This document shows, in pieces, positions 40,452 to 49,586 of a stretch of DNA of 64,000 nt. Position numbers and translations under genes: made by a program. A model generated the notes under the pieces. It made no database searches, had not been told where the DNA came from, and saw only the letters and a program-made list of their open reading frames with translations. Where the stretch lies: positions 165,048 through 229,047 of the forward strand of contig CAMAWH010000001.1 in assembly GCA_945861635.1 (NCBI GenBank). Direction: 5' to 3'. Source of the stretch: Klebsiella pneumoniae. Its GTDB lineage: Bacteria > Myxococcota_A > UBA796 > SXON01. The first letter of the stretch is position 1. The number at the start of each line of letters is the position of its first letter.

Positions 40452-41465
40452 CTAATAGCTGATGTCAACCTGAACGGGTACGCCTTCCCCGGGCGTCAAC
40501 AGCGTCGTGTCCTTGGTCGTGATCGTATGCACCTCGCCAAGCTCGCGCAGTTTTTTCGCCAGCGCGTCCTCGTTGTACGTCGGAACGACGATGCGGATCG
40601 TTCGCAGATCGCCCTGGTTCATCAGATACGGCGCAATTTTCCTTCCGTTCTTGTCCTGCAGCTCCCCACCGAGCGAGGTGGCGATGGCCGCAAGCTGCTT
40701 GAGCACGCTCTCATCCTTCGCGCTGAGTTGGTATCGGATTGGGGCCGGGGAGTACAAGACCGGCGCCTCGGCGGAGGGTGTCGCAAGCTCCGCCTTCTTT
40801 TCCCATTCCGGCTGAAACGCCTCCTTCTCGACGTCACTCCGGTTCGCGCCGCCGCTGCCGTAGCTGCCCAATCCCTTTGAATTCCCCCCGCCGGTCGTCG
40901 TGGCGGATCCAGGGAGGTTCGAACCCCGCTGCGCCATCGCCTGTTTCTGCAGGGGGGCAGCGGCGAGTTTCTCCGTTGCTTCGTTGCCGAGCATGCCGTC
41001 CGCTCGGGGGGCGGACTTCGCCATGGCTTCATTCCGACCCGTGACCTCCAACGGGCTCGGCTCCGGTGCTGCGGCCGGCACCATCGTTGCCGGCGGCGCC
41101 GTCGTACGGGTCACGTCCGCCGCCGTTTCGGGCGTCAGGTCCGGCTTCTGGCTGACCCACGTGACGACGAAAAGCGCCGCTGCGGCAAGGAGAACAGCCT
41201 CCATCCGAACGTGCCGGGTGATCCGACGCCACCCGCTCGGCATCGGCTCCGCCTCGACGGCGCGCAGCACGCGCTCCGTGAAGCCTGCCGGCGGCTCGAC
41301 GATGCCCTCCGCTCGCAAAAGCTCCACCGCATCGCGGAGGGCCTCGAATTCCTGACGCAGCCCGGGGTCCTGCGCCAGCGCGGACTCCACATCGCGAGCC
41401 TCACCTGAGGGCAACTCGCCATCGAGGTAGGCCGAAAGTCGGTTTCGGACAAAAAAAGCGTCCAT
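40452..41465 (-). CDS. Transmembrane anti-sigma factor with DUF4349-like C-terminus
   Basis: 337 residues. N-terminal anti-sigma domain (RNRLSAYLDGELPSGEARDVESALAQDPGLRQEFEAL) without zinc Cys, one transmembrane helix (MEAVLLAAAALFVVTWV, ~residues 88-104), a Pro/Ala/Gly-rich periplasmic linker, and a C-terminal domain (IRYQLSAKDESVLKQLAAIATSLGGELQD, RTIRIVVPTYNEDALAKKLRELGEV) resembling DUF4349. It overlaps the sigma gene at TGATG, so the pair is co-translated. Confidence 0.82.
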   Translation of the reverse strand: MDAFFVRNRLSAYLDGELPSGEARDVESALAQDPGLRQEFEALRDAVELLRAEGIVEPPAGFTERVLRAVEAEPMPSGWRRITRHVRMEAVLLAAAALFVVTWVSQKPDLTPETAADVTRTTAPPATMVPAAAPEPSPLEVTGRNEAMAKSAPRADGMLGNEATEKLAAAPLQKQAMAQRGSNLPGSATTTGGGNSKGLGSYGSGGANRSDVEKEAFQPEWEKKAELATPSAEAPVLYSPAPIRYQLSAKDESVLKQLAAIATSLGGELQDKNGRKIAPYLMNQGDLRTIRIVVPTYNEDALAKKLRELGEVHTITTKDTTLLTPGEGVPVQVDISY

Positions 41466-42118
41466 CAGACGACGTCTCCCGCGACAACCTTTCGCGCCAG
41501 CTTGGCGGCCAGCTCCGTGCGCGCCCGGTGGATTCGACTTTTCACTGTTCCCCGAGGCAGGTCGAGAATTTCTGCGATCTCCTCGTAGGCCAGGTCCTCC
41601 ACGTCTCGCAGGATGAGAATGTGCCGATGATCCTCGTCCAACGCAGCCAATGCCTCCGTGATGAGCGTTGTGGCCTCGCGTGCGTGCACCGTGTGATCGC
41701 TGGTCGCCGCGTGGTCTGCCAGCTGCCGCTCCGGCTCGTCCTCCTCACGCGGGCCGTCGATGCTCTCATGTCGTCCAAACCCCCGGCGCATGCGGTACAA
41801 ACGCTTGTTGCGGCAGTGGTTGATCGCGACCTTGAACACGAATGTGGACAGCGACGCTTCCCCCCGGAAGGTCGGCAACGCCCGGAACAACGCGACGAAA
41901 ACGTCTTGCGCGACTTCTTCGGCCACCTCCGACTCACCGAGCCAGCGGTAGCAGAGCGAATAGACGCGCGCCTGATATCGAACAACGATTTCGTCAAAAG
42001 CACGCCGTTCTCCCCCTACGAAACGTTCGACCAGTTCATTGTCTCCGTAGTTCGGCAGGCGCACGGCCACGCCAGCGCGAAATCCGACGGCGGCGATGAG
42101 CACGGCCAGCAAAGTCAC
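41465..42118 (-). CDS. ECF sigma factor (RpoE-like)
   Basis: 217 residues from GTG 42118, which has GGAGG at 6 bases. Regions 2 (DEIVVRYQARVYSLCYRWLGESEVAEEVAQDVFVALF) and 4 (LDEDHRHILILRDVEDLAYEEIAEILDLPRGTVKSRIHRAR) are clear. This start adds an N-terminal hydrophobic stretch (LLAVLIAAVGFRAGVAV) unusual for a sigma factor; GTG 42064 would remove it but has no ribosome site. Its activity is presumably held by the adjacent membrane anti-sigma. Confidence 0.87.
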   Translation of the reverse strand: MTLLAVLIAAVGFRAGVAVRLPNYGDNELVERFVGGERRAFDEIVVRYQARVYSLCYRWLGESEVAEEVAQDVFVALFRALPTFRGEASLSTFVFKVAINHCRNKRLYRMRRGFGRHESIDGPREEDEPERQLADHAATSDHTVHAREATTLITEALAALDEDHRHILILRDVEDLAYEEIAEILDLPRGTVKSRIHRARTELAAKLARKVVAGDVV

Positions 42119-42166
42119 CTCCACCCTCCGACCGCGAACGGGTAAAAAGGTTCCTGGCGGGGGGCG

Positions 42167-42643
42167 CTAATCCTCGTCCTCGTGGGGTTGGGCTTCCATT
42201 TTCACGCGCTCGCCCGTACGCACGGAGGTCTTGATCGAGTCCAGCGGCAGGCGTTTCAACGGAAAAATCGCCTTGCGGATCTTGGCACCACGGAACGTGA
42301 CGCCGTCGAGATTCGCGTAGTCGAAGTCCGCCTCCTCCAGATTCGCATCCTCAAGCGACGCGTCCTTGAGGCTTGCGTTCCAGAAGCTCGCACCCGTCAG
42401 GTTCGCGCTTCGAAAGCTGCACTTCGACAAGTTGCTCTCTCCGAACTTGGCGTTGGTGAGGTCACAGCCGTCGAAAGCGATGCCGTTGAGATCGCACCCG
42501 CGGAAGTCGGCGTCCACAAAACTCTCTTTCTTCCTAATCATATCCGTCACCTGCTTCCGCGAGAGCGGGCGGCCGGCGGCAAAGTCGTCCCGGTCGGGAT
42601 CGATGGCGATAGCGTCGGGATCGGTCGATTTGCGCTTGCTCAC
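42167..42643 (-). CDS. Pentapeptide-repeat protein
   Basis: 158 residues. Residues ~40-130 are tandem A(D/N)LxX pentapeptides (FVDADFRGCDLNGIAFDGCDL, FRSANLTGASFWNASLKDASL), folding as a quadrilateral beta-helix. GTG 42643 overlaps the upstream stop (GTGA), so it is coupled to the GshB-like gene. Function unknown; some family members mimic DNA and bind gyrase, but no such motif is evident. Confidence 0.82.
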   Translation of the reverse strand: MSKRKSTDPDAIAIDPDRDDFAAGRPLSRKQVTDMIRKKESFVDADFRGCDLNGIAFDGCDLTNAKFGESNLSKCSFRSANLTGASFWNASLKDASLEDANLEEADFDYANLDGVTFRGAKIRKAIFPLKRLPLDSIKTSVRTGERVKMEAQPHEDED

Positions 42644-43623
42644 GTCGACACCATGGAGAATCGGGGGGCTGGGTTTTGGACCTCAAGGTCCGAGAGAAGC
42701 ATCCGCGAAACCCCGGGCCCGGTGAAGGACTCGGTGTAGTGCACGCCGCCCGGATTCAGCGTATTCACTTCCACGACGCGATCACCGATCACGTCGATGC
42801 CGGCCAGCCAAACACCCTCCGAAAGCAGGTGCGGCGTCAGGCGGGCCGCGAGCGCATCATCCCCCGCGGTCACGGTGCAGGGCATAGGTTGTCCGCCCAT
42901 TTTCAGGTTGTGGCGGAACTCGCCCGGCGCGCGCATGCGCAGATAGCCGCCGAGCACGCGACCCGCGTGCCAGAGCAGGCGTTTTTCACCAAGCACCGCC
43001 GCGGTCAAGTACTCCTGCACGATGACGTACCCGTCACCGGCCGCGATTGCCGCCTCCACGGCCTCATCGAGCGGGGCGCGGCGGCGGGATCGGACTATCG
43101 CAACCGCGCGCCCACCACAGGCCCGCGCCGGCTTGACGACGACGCCGGACTCGCAGCTACTGGCAAAGGTGTCGATGGCACAGCGCGACCGCGTCACGAT
43201 CGTTCGGGGTCGAGGAACGTCGGCGAGCGTCGCGAGCCAGGACTTGTGCGAGATGCGCAACATCGAGTGGGGATCGTTGAGCACCCGCACGCCCGCCGCT
43301 GCCGCGAGTTGCGCGACCGTCACGACGGCCGTGTCAATCGGGTTCATCCGTAAAAGCAGCACGTCCAGCCGGTCAACATCGATGCTTCGGCGCACCGCCG
43401 TTCGTCCGTTGAGCGACGCCGCCAGCGACTCTCTTGACGGCACGGATCCGCCGTCGAACGCATGCGCGCGACCACGGATGCGCCCTCCAACGTCAATCTC
43501 GAAATCCCACGGCTCGAAGAAACGGATCGCATGGCCCGCCTCGCACGCGGCATGGGCAATGTGGACCGTCGTGTGCGTCGGGGCGGCAGCAGCGGCGCTC
43601 GAGATGACGATGCCGATGCGCAC
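42640..43623 (-). CDS. Glutathione-synthetase-like ATP-grasp enzyme
   Basis: 327 residues from GTG 43623, with AGGAG at 5 bases. N-terminal substrate domain (MRIGIVISS, LDVLLLRMNPID as in GshB), central ATP-grasp (VVVKPARACGGRAVAIV; YVIVQEYL) and C-terminal GIDVIGDRVVEVNTLNPGG (metal-binding Asn/Glu). It probably ligates gamma-Glu-Cys and Gly, or makes a related thiol or peptide. No gshA is nearby. Divergent from the AAA ATPase gene at 43659. Confidence 0.82.
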   Translation of the reverse strand: MRIGIVISSAAAAAPTHTTVHIAHAACEAGHAIRFFEPWDFEIDVGGRIRGRAHAFDGGSVPSRESLAASLNGRTAVRRSIDVDRLDVLLLRMNPIDTAVVTVAQLAAAAGVRVLNDPHSMLRISHKSWLATLADVPRPRTIVTRSRCAIDTFASSCESGVVVKPARACGGRAVAIVRSRRRAPLDEAVEAAIAAGDGYVIVQEYLTAAVLGEKRLLWHAGRVLGGYLRMRAPGEFRHNLKMGGQPMPCTVTAGDDALAARLTPHLLSEGVWLAGIDVIGDRVVEVNTLNPGGVHYTESFTGPGVSRMLLSDLEVQNPAPRFSMVST

Positions 43624-43646
43624 ACCCTCTCCTAATCCGCGCCTGA

Positions 43647-43652
43647 TAGCAT
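43647..43652 (+). promoter_or_regulatory. Candidate leaderless -10 (TAGCAT)
   Basis: TAGCAT, six bases (GTGCAC), then ATG 43659; no ribosome site. Confidence 0.45.
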
Positions 43653-43658
43653 GTGCAC

Positions 43659-45134
43659 ATGGACGAGGTCCTCTCGCGCATTCCGAAGCTGCTGGCCGCG
43701 CGCTACCCGCTGCTGTGGCTGGTTTCCGCAGAGGAGGATCGCGTAGAACGCGGCCTCGAACGCCTTGCATTACAACACGACCTCCAGCTCCATCGCTGGC
43801 GGCGGACCACCGGACTGGTCGCACAGGGCGGGCTCGGCATTCTCGACACGGAGGACGCCGCGCGTGCGCTCGCCGCGGTCGCGACGATGGAGGCGCCCGC
43901 ACTTTTTTTGTTCGAGGACATGGGCGATGCGCTGAACGATCCGCTGGTCGTGCGGCGCCTCCGCGATCTGGAACGCGAGTTGGGCTCGCGGAAACAGGCC
44001 GTCATCGTGCTCTCGCACCGTCTGCACATCCCGGCCGAGTTGGAAAAAGAAGTCGCGGTTCTCGACGTTCCGTTGCCCAATCGGAACGAGGTGGGTCGCC
44101 TGCTGGCATTGTTGCTGACGGCCCGCAAAATTGAATTGGAATCCGAATTGTTCGAACAGTTCGTCACGGCTTCCCTTGGGTTGACCGAAAAAGAAATCAA
44201 ACGGGCATATGCGCGCGTGATGTTGGATGGTCGTAGTTTCGCGCCGGCCGACGTCGACCTGTTGTTGGAGGAAAAGGCGCGTCTGCTCCGAAAGTCACGC
44301 TTCCTCGAATTTGTCCAACCCAGCATCGGAATGCGGGACGTCGGTGGACTGGGAAATCTAAAGGCCTGGTTGGTCGAGCGCCAGACCGCATTTACGGAAC
44401 GGGCGCGCGCGTACGGCCTGCCGGAACCGAAGGGGCTGTTTCTCCTCGGCGTGCAGGGGTGCGGCAAGTCGCTGGCCGCGAAAGCCGTCAGCGATCTCTG
44501 GCGGGTCCCGCTCTTGCGACTCGATGTCGCGGCACTGTTCGAAGGCAGCGCCGAGGAGGGCCTGCGTGACACCATCCGCATTGCGGAGAGTCTCGCGCCG
44601 ACGGTGCTTTGGATCGATGAAATCGAAAAGGCGTTTTTAGGCGATACAGGTTCGAGTCGAGTTTTTGGCGCATTCCTCACGTGGATGCAGGAAAAGACGA
44701 AGGCCGTATTTGTGGTCGGAACGGCCAACGAAGTGCGTGGACTTCCGCCTGAGTTGCTCCGTAAAGGCCGCTTCGATGAAATCTTTTTCGTGGACCTGCC
44801 CAACGTCCATGAGCGTCTGGAAATCCTCGACATCCATATCCGCCGACACCGGCGTGATCGGGATCAATTCGACCTCCTTGCGGTTGCAGAGGAAACCGAA
44901 CGCTACAGCGGCGCCGAGTTGGAACAACTCGTCATTTCTGCGATGTTCATGTCGTTTGCCGCGGGCCGGGAATTGGCGCAAATCGACCTGATGCGCGTTG
45001 CGCGTGACACGATTCCGCTCGCCGTCACGATGGACGATCGACTGAAGGAGCTTCGGGAATGGGCGCGACCGCGTGCGCGCCCGGCGAGCATCGATACGCG
45101 GCGCATTTCTTTCTTCGAGGATTGGGATTCATGA
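43659..45134 (+). CDS. Ycf46-like AAA+ ATPase
   Basis: 491 residues. N-terminal ~200-residue non-AAA domain ([35 protein letters not shown]), then [19 protein letters not shown], Walker [17 protein letters not shown], Walker [15 protein letters not shown], sensor [28 protein letters not shown]. This layout matches the cyanobacterial/plastid Ycf46 family, implicated in carbon metabolism but without defined substrate. The gene overlaps gpsA (ATGA). Start chosen by the TAGCAT-N6 signal; GTG 43653 is an alternative. Confidence 0.88.
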   Translation: MDEVLSRIPKLLAARYPLLWLVSAEEDRVERGLERLALQHDLQLHRWRRTTGLVAQGGLGILDTEDAARALAAVATMEAPALFLFEDMGDALNDPLVVRRLRDLERELGSRKQAVIVLSHRLHIPAELEKEVAVLDVPLPNRNEVGRLLALLLTARKIELESELFEQFVTASLGLTEKEIKRAYARVMLDGRSFAPADVDLLLEEKARLLRKSRFLEFVQPSIGMRDVGGLGNLKAWLVERQTAFTERARAYGLPEPKGLFLLGVQGCGKSLAAKAVSDLWRVPLLRLDVAALFEGSAEEGLRDTIRIAESLAPTVLWIDEIEKAFLGDTGSSRVFGAFLTWMQEKTKAVFVVGTANEVRGLPPELLRKGRFDEIFFVDLPNVHERLEILDIHIRRHRRDRDQFDLLAVAEETERYSGAELEQLVISAMFMSFAAGRELAQIDLMRVARDTIPLAVTMDDRLKELREWARPRARPASIDTRRISFFEDWDS

Positions 45135-46126
45135 AGGTCGGCGTCATCGGTGCGGGGTCATGGGGCACGGCGCTTGCGATCCAACTCGCAAGAAATGGAA
45201 ATACAACCACGATGTGGGACAGGGACGGCGCCAGGGCGCTACGGATGCAGGTCGAACGAGTCAACACGCGCTACCTCCCCGGTTTGGAGTTTCCGCCGGG
45301 CCTGACCGTAACCAACCAACTGGAAGGCGCTGTTCGGGGCGCCGAGCTGATTGTCGAGGCCGTCCCGAGCACCGCGATCCGGCCAGTGATCGCCGAGGTC
45401 AGCCGCCTCATCGCGCCGGGTGTGCCGGTCGTGTGCGCGACCAAAGGCATCGAGGTGGACACGCTCCTCACGATGGATGAGGTTCTTGCCGAACTTCTCC
45501 CGCCGGGGACCCCACTTGTCACCCTCGGTGGCCCCTCCTTTGCGAAAGAGGTCGCCATGGGGCTGCCGACGGCCGTCGTCGTCGCGAGCCGGCACGACGG
45601 TGGATGTCACGCCGCGGCAACGGCCCTTCACGGCGGATTTTTTCGCGTCTACCACTCCGATGACGTTGTAGGCGTCGAGGTGGGGGCGGCGCTGAAGAAC
45701 GTGCTTGCCATCGCGTGCGGGGTCAGTGACGGCGCCGGACTCGGCACCAACGCCCGCGCTGCGCTGATCACGCGCGGGCTCACCGAAATGACCCGTGTGG
45801 CCGTTGCACGCGGCGGCCACCCGCTCACGATGATGGGACTCGCCGGCCTCGGCGACCTCGTGTTGACGTGCACCGGCGACCTTTCCCGCAATCGACGGGT
45901 AGGGTTGGGACTCGGGAAGGGTGGCACGCTTCGCCAGGTATTGGCGGACCTCGGGCAAGTCGCCGAGGGCGTGGTCACGGCACAAAGCGCGTGGCAACTC
46001 GCCCTGCGAGAGGGCGTGGAGATGCCGATCACCGAGCAGGTGTACCGCATGCTCTACGAGGACAAGCCTGTCTTCGAAGTCCTGCGCGACCTCGCAGGGC
46101 GTCCGCGCACCGCGGAACGCGGCTGA
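45131..46126 (+). CDS. gpsA: NAD(P)H-dependent glycerol-3-phosphate dehydrogenase
   Basis: 331 residues, the family norm. N-terminal VGVIGAGSWGTALAIQLA, GGPSFAKEVAMGLPTAVVVA, and catalytic Lys in GVEVGAALKNVLAIACGVSDG; MGLAGLGDLVLTCTGDLSRNRRVG in the C-terminal domain. It reduces dihydroxyacetone phosphate to glycerol-3-phosphate for phospholipid synthesis. ATGA coupling to the AAA ATPase suggests joint expression. Confidence 0.95.
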   Translation: MKVGVIGAGSWGTALAIQLARNGNTTTMWDRDGARALRMQVERVNTRYLPGLEFPPGLTVTNQLEGAVRGAELIVEAVPSTAIRPVIAEVSRLIAPGVPVVCATKGIEVDTLLTMDEVLAELLPPGTPLVTLGGPSFAKEVAMGLPTAVVVASRHDGGCHAAATALHGGFFRVYHSDDVVGVEVGAALKNVLAIACGVSDGAGLGTNARAALITRGLTEMTRVAVARGGHPLTMMGLAGLGDLVLTCTGDLSRNRRVGLGLGKGGTLRQVLADLGQVAEGVVTAQSAWQLALREGVEMPITEQVYRMLYEDKPVFEVLRDLAGRPRTAERG

Positions 46127-46189
46127 CCACGGCGGAGCGCGCGCGCGCTTACCTTCTCGCCCAATTCAACCGTCGTAATCCGACCCGCA

Positions 46190-48709
46190 TCAACGCAAGG
46201 GCGCCACTGCGGTTGCGACGGCGTCCGCCAGCTGTCGGATGGTATACGGCTTCTGGAGGAATCCCGACAAACCCTCGGGCATTCCCCGCCGCCGGGCATC
46301 GTATTCCGTGTATCCCGAGGACAAAATGACCGGCAGATCCGGGGCGAGCTCGCGCAGTACCCGGAACACCTCCTCACCGTCCATGACCGGCATCGTCCAA
46401 TCGAGAAGCACCGCCATGATGTCCGCGCGGCGGGCGCGAAAAGCGACGACGCCAGCACCGCCATCGGCGGCCTCCAGAACATCGTAGCCGAGATGCTCCA
46501 ACATCGCCCGGGCCGTGGCGCGAACCTCGCCCTCGTCGTCCACCAAAAGAATCAGGCCCCGACCGAGCTGGAGAACGCCGCCGCGGGCGGGCGCTGGGGC
46601 AGCCGTTCGCGCGCTCGCCGGCAGATAGACCGAAAACCGCGTGCCTTTTCCGGGCTCGCTCTCAATTCGGATGCCCCCCTTGTGGCCGCGAACAATTCCG
46701 AGCACGGCCGCCAATCCAAGTCCGCGCCCTTGAGATTTGGTGGTGAAAAAGGGATCGAATACCCGGAGCAGCGTCGTCGGGTCCATTCCCATGCCGTTGT
46801 CAAAGACCTCCAGAACTACGTATCGACCCGGTGCAACTCCCTCTACGCCAACGAGGCTGGGCCCCCCGCCGGCCTCAACGTCCTCGACACGCGAGGCGAC
46901 CCGGACACTCCCGGCGGAGCCATGGATGGACTCGGACGCGTTCATCACGAGATTCATGACCACCTGTTGGAGTTGGGCGGGGTCCGCCTGAACGCAGGGC
47001 AATCGCGACGCGAGTTCCAAATGAAGTTGAACCTTTTTTGGGAGCGACGCCTCCAATAAATCGACGATTTCTTTTACTTGTGCCGACAAATCCAACGATT
47101 CCGCGCGAAAAGGCGCGCGGCCCGAATACGCCAACAGTTGCCGGGTGAGGTCGGCCGCGCGCTGGGCCGTTGCGACCAGATCGTCAATCGGCCCGCGGAC
47201 CGGGCTGTTGTCGGGGAGACGTAACGACGCCAGGGACGCATTTCCCAGGATGACGGTGAGGAGGTTGTTGAAGTCATGCGCGATGCCACCGGCAAGCACG
47301 CCCAGACTTTCCAATTTCTGCACCTGCAAAAGCTGCGCCTGCATCCGCTCGTGCTCTTCCGCCGCGATTTTTCGCGCTGTGATATCGAGCATCACGCCCC
47401 GCAGCGCGACCGGTTTTCCTTCTGCATCGACAACAACCCGCGTGACGTCCTGAAGCCAGACCAACCGGCCATCGGCAGCCAATACGCGATATTCCATTTC
47501 GTGTCCGCGGGCGTCACGCACACCGCGCTCAGAGATGTCAACGACGCGGGCCCGATCCTCAGGGTGCAGCAGGGACCGCCAAAACCCGCGCTCCAACCAC
47601 CGCCCGACGGGATATCCGAGGAGGGTTTCCGCGCGGTCGCTCACAAACGAGAACTCCGTTCCAAATGCTGGCGATTCCCAGACAATGGCGTCAATGCTCT
47701 GGACCAAATCCCGGAAACGTGCGCGGGCGGCCTCCGCCTCATCGCGCGCCCGCACCTGCTCCGTGATGTCCACCGCGTGCAACATCGTGCCGGTGATGAC
47801 GCCGTGACCATCTCGCAGCGGTTTGTACACGAAATTGTACCAACCCTTCCGCATCCCATCCGACGCCTGATGAACAACCGGTGTTTCCCGACCAATATGG
47901 GGCACGCCGGTGGCGTACACCCCGTCCAGAATTTCGTACATTCCGGCCCGAGCCACGTCGGGTAGCGCTTCTCGGGCGGCCCTGCCCAGAATCGGACGCC
48001 CGCCCAACGCCTCCGTGTAGGCCTCATTCGCCATTTCAAAAACGTGGTCGGGGCCACGGCGGATAGCGATCATCGCTGGCGCCTGCATGATCAGCGACTG
48101 CATATTGGCCCGTGCCGTTTCCGCATCACGCCGCGCGCGCACCTGGTCGGTCACTTCGACGCCATGCAACCAGACCCCGGCCACCCCACCTGCAGCGTCA
48201 CGCCACGGTGCGAGTAGGAAATTAAACCACCCCTCGACCAATACGCCGTCACACAAACGATCAATATCGACACGCTGCTCCGCCACGGAAACAGGAGCGC
48301 CCGTGGAAAACACCGCGTCGGCGAGTCTGAGAAATCCCTGCGCGGCGACTTCTGCCAGGCACTCGGCCGCGCGACGGCCGAGCAACTCGCGCGGGCCAGC
48401 GACCGCACGGAACTGATCATTGACGTACACGAACTCATGCGCCGGACCCATGGTCAGCGAAATGATCGCGGGTGCCATGTCCGCGAGCGAGAGGAGCGTG
48501 GACCGCTCGGCCCCCGCTCTCGTGCTCTCCGCAGCGGCGCGCGCGCGCGCCAGGGCCAATCCCTCGATGGCCGCGACGAGGGGCGCCTCCTCCGGCGAAG
48601 CGGAAACGGCGGCACACGCCGCGCGCACGCCATCCTCCTCCATCGTCGAGACTGCGATCGCCAGTGCCTGGAATCGTTCCAGCGTTGACGTTGGCAGCGG
48701 ACGGAGCAT
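46190..48709 (-). CDS. PAS-containing hybrid sensor histidine kinase with C-terminal receiver
   Basis: About 839 residues from ATG 48709; GTG 48727 is possible. No transmembrane segment, so cytoplasmic. Three PAS domains (~70-190, 200-320, 330-450) are separated by VTDQVRARRDAETA and DITEQVRARDEAEAA coiled linkers. HisKA with GGIAHDFNNLLTVI, HATPase (NLVMNASESIHG; VFDNGMGMD; GRGLGLAAVLGIVRGH), then a receiver with Asp in LLDWTMPVMDG. TATCCT lies 9 bases before the ATG. No partner regulator is adjacent. Confidence 0.92.
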   Translation of the reverse strand: MLRPLPTSTLERFQALAIAVSTMEEDGVRAACAAVSASPEEAPLVAAIEGLALARARAAAESTRAGAERSTLLSLADMAPAIISLTMGPAHEFVYVNDQFRAVAGPRELLGRRAAECLAEVAAQGFLRLADAVFSTGAPVSVAEQRVDIDRLCDGVLVEGWFNFLLAPWRDAAGGVAGVWLHGVEVTDQVRARRDAETARANMQSLIMQAPAMIAIRRGPDHVFEMANEAYTEALGGRPILGRAAREALPDVARAGMYEILDGVYATGVPHIGRETPVVHQASDGMRKGWYNFVYKPLRDGHGVITGTMLHAVDITEQVRARDEAEAARARFRDLVQSIDAIVWESPAFGTEFSFVSDRAETLLGYPVGRWLERGFWRSLLHPEDRARVVDISERGVRDARGHEMEYRVLAADGRLVWLQDVTRVVVDAEGKPVALRGVMLDITARKIAAEEHERMQAQLLQVQKLESLGVLAGGIAHDFNNLLTVILGNASLASLRLPDNSPVRGPIDDLVATAQRAADLTRQLLAYSGRAPFRAESLDLSAQVKEIVDLLEASLPKKVQLHLELASRLPCVQADPAQLQQVVMNLVMNASESIHGSAGSVRVASRVEDVEAGGGPSLVGVEGVAPGRYVVLEVFDNGMGMDPTTLLRVFDPFFTTKSQGRGLGLAAVLGIVRGHKGGIRIESEPGKGTRFSVYLPASARTAAPAPARGGVLQLGRGLILLVDDEGEVRATARAMLEHLGYDVLEAADGGAGVVAFRARRADIMAVLLDWTMPVMDGEEVFRVLRELAPDLPVILSSGYTEYDARRRGMPEGLSGFLQKPYTIRQLADAVATAVAPLR

Positions 48710-48722
48710 GGAGAGGGAAGGA

Positions 48723-48728
48723 TACACT
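48723..48728 (+). promoter_or_regulatory. Candidate leaderless -10 (TACACT)
   Basis: TACACT, six bases (GGTGCG), then ATG 48735. On the other strand the same short region gives TATCCT ahead of the divergent kinase gene, so a 25-base segment may serve both genes. Confidence 0.5.
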
Positions 48729-48734
48729 GGTGCG

Positions 48735-49586
48735 ATGGTTCCAGAGCGCCGCCTCCGCGAAGACCTCGTCCGGTTCGGACGCCTCTGCTACGAGCGCCAC
48801 CTGCTGGTCGCGATGGACGGAAACCTTTCGGCGCGGATGCCGGACGGCGCAATCCTGTGCACCAAGGCGGGGTGTCACAAGGGCTTTCTCACAGACGACG
48901 ATTTGGTCGTCATCGACCGCGCGGGCCGAAAGCTGCGCGGCGCGGGCAGCCCGACCAGCGAAATGGCGATGCATCTCGCCGCTTACGACGAACGGCGGGA
49001 CGTGCATGCGGTGATTCACGCGCACCCGCCGGTGTCGATCGCGTTCACCATCGCGAACGTCTCGATGGCGCGCTGCATTCTGCCGGAGGTCGTCCTGACC
49101 CTCGGCGCGGTGCCCACCGTTCCCTACGAAACGACCGGCACCCAGCGGCTGGCGGAGCGCCTGCGTCCGTATTTGCGCGAGCACGACGCGGTCCTCATGG
49201 ACACGCACGGCGCGGTGACGCTGGGGCCGAATTTACTCGACGCCTTCTGCAAGCTCGAAACGCTGGAGCACACGGCGCTCATCACGAAAACGGCCCGGGA
49301 TCTCGGCGGCGCAAAGGAACTTCCGGCCGACGAGGCGGCCCGGCTGCGCTCGATGGGGCTCAAGCGCTACGGGGGCCCCCCCTCCGCGGTGGCCCGAGCG
49401 GACCAGCCTGGGGCCGATCTTCCGGCGGCATGCCTCGGTTGTTCCGGATGCGCCAATCCGACGCCTACCGGCATCGCTCCCCGGTCATCTCTGACGTTGG
49501 CGCGGGTCAGTGCCCAACCACTGCAGATGTCGGCGCTCGCGGAAGGCGCCATCGCCGCCGAAGTCCTCCGAGCCCTGTCGCGATAA
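48735..49586 (+). CDS. Class II aldolase/adducin-domain protein
   Basis: 283 residues. The aldolase fold spans ~1-215: LCYERHLLVAMDGNLSARMPDGAILCTKAG, GSPTSEMAMHLAAY, zinc ligands HAHPPVSIAFT and DTHGAVTLG. These are the fuculose-phosphate-aldolase class zinc site. A C-terminal ~65-residue extension has CLGCSGC, perhaps a second metal site, and is not typical. Its 3' end overlaps the convergent metalloprotease gene by 80 bases. The substrate is unknown. Confidence 0.85.
   Translation: MVPERRLREDLVRFGRLCYERHLLVAMDGNLSARMPDGAILCTKAGCHKGFLTDDDLVVIDRAGRKLRGAGSPTSEMAMHLAAYDERRDVHAVIHAHPPVSIAFTIANVSMARCILPEVVLTLGAVPTVPYETTGTQRLAERLRPYLREHDAVLMDTHGAVTLGPNLLDAFCKLETLEHTALITKTARDLGGAKELPADEAARLRSMGLKRYGGPPSAVARADQPGADLPAACLGCSGCANPTPTGIAPRSSLTLARVSAQPLQMSALAEGAIAAEVLRALSR

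Noticed and set aside
40905..40945. tRNA-like GGTTCGAACCCC
   Set aside because: No acceptor or anticodon stems around it; it encodes part of the anti-sigma linker.
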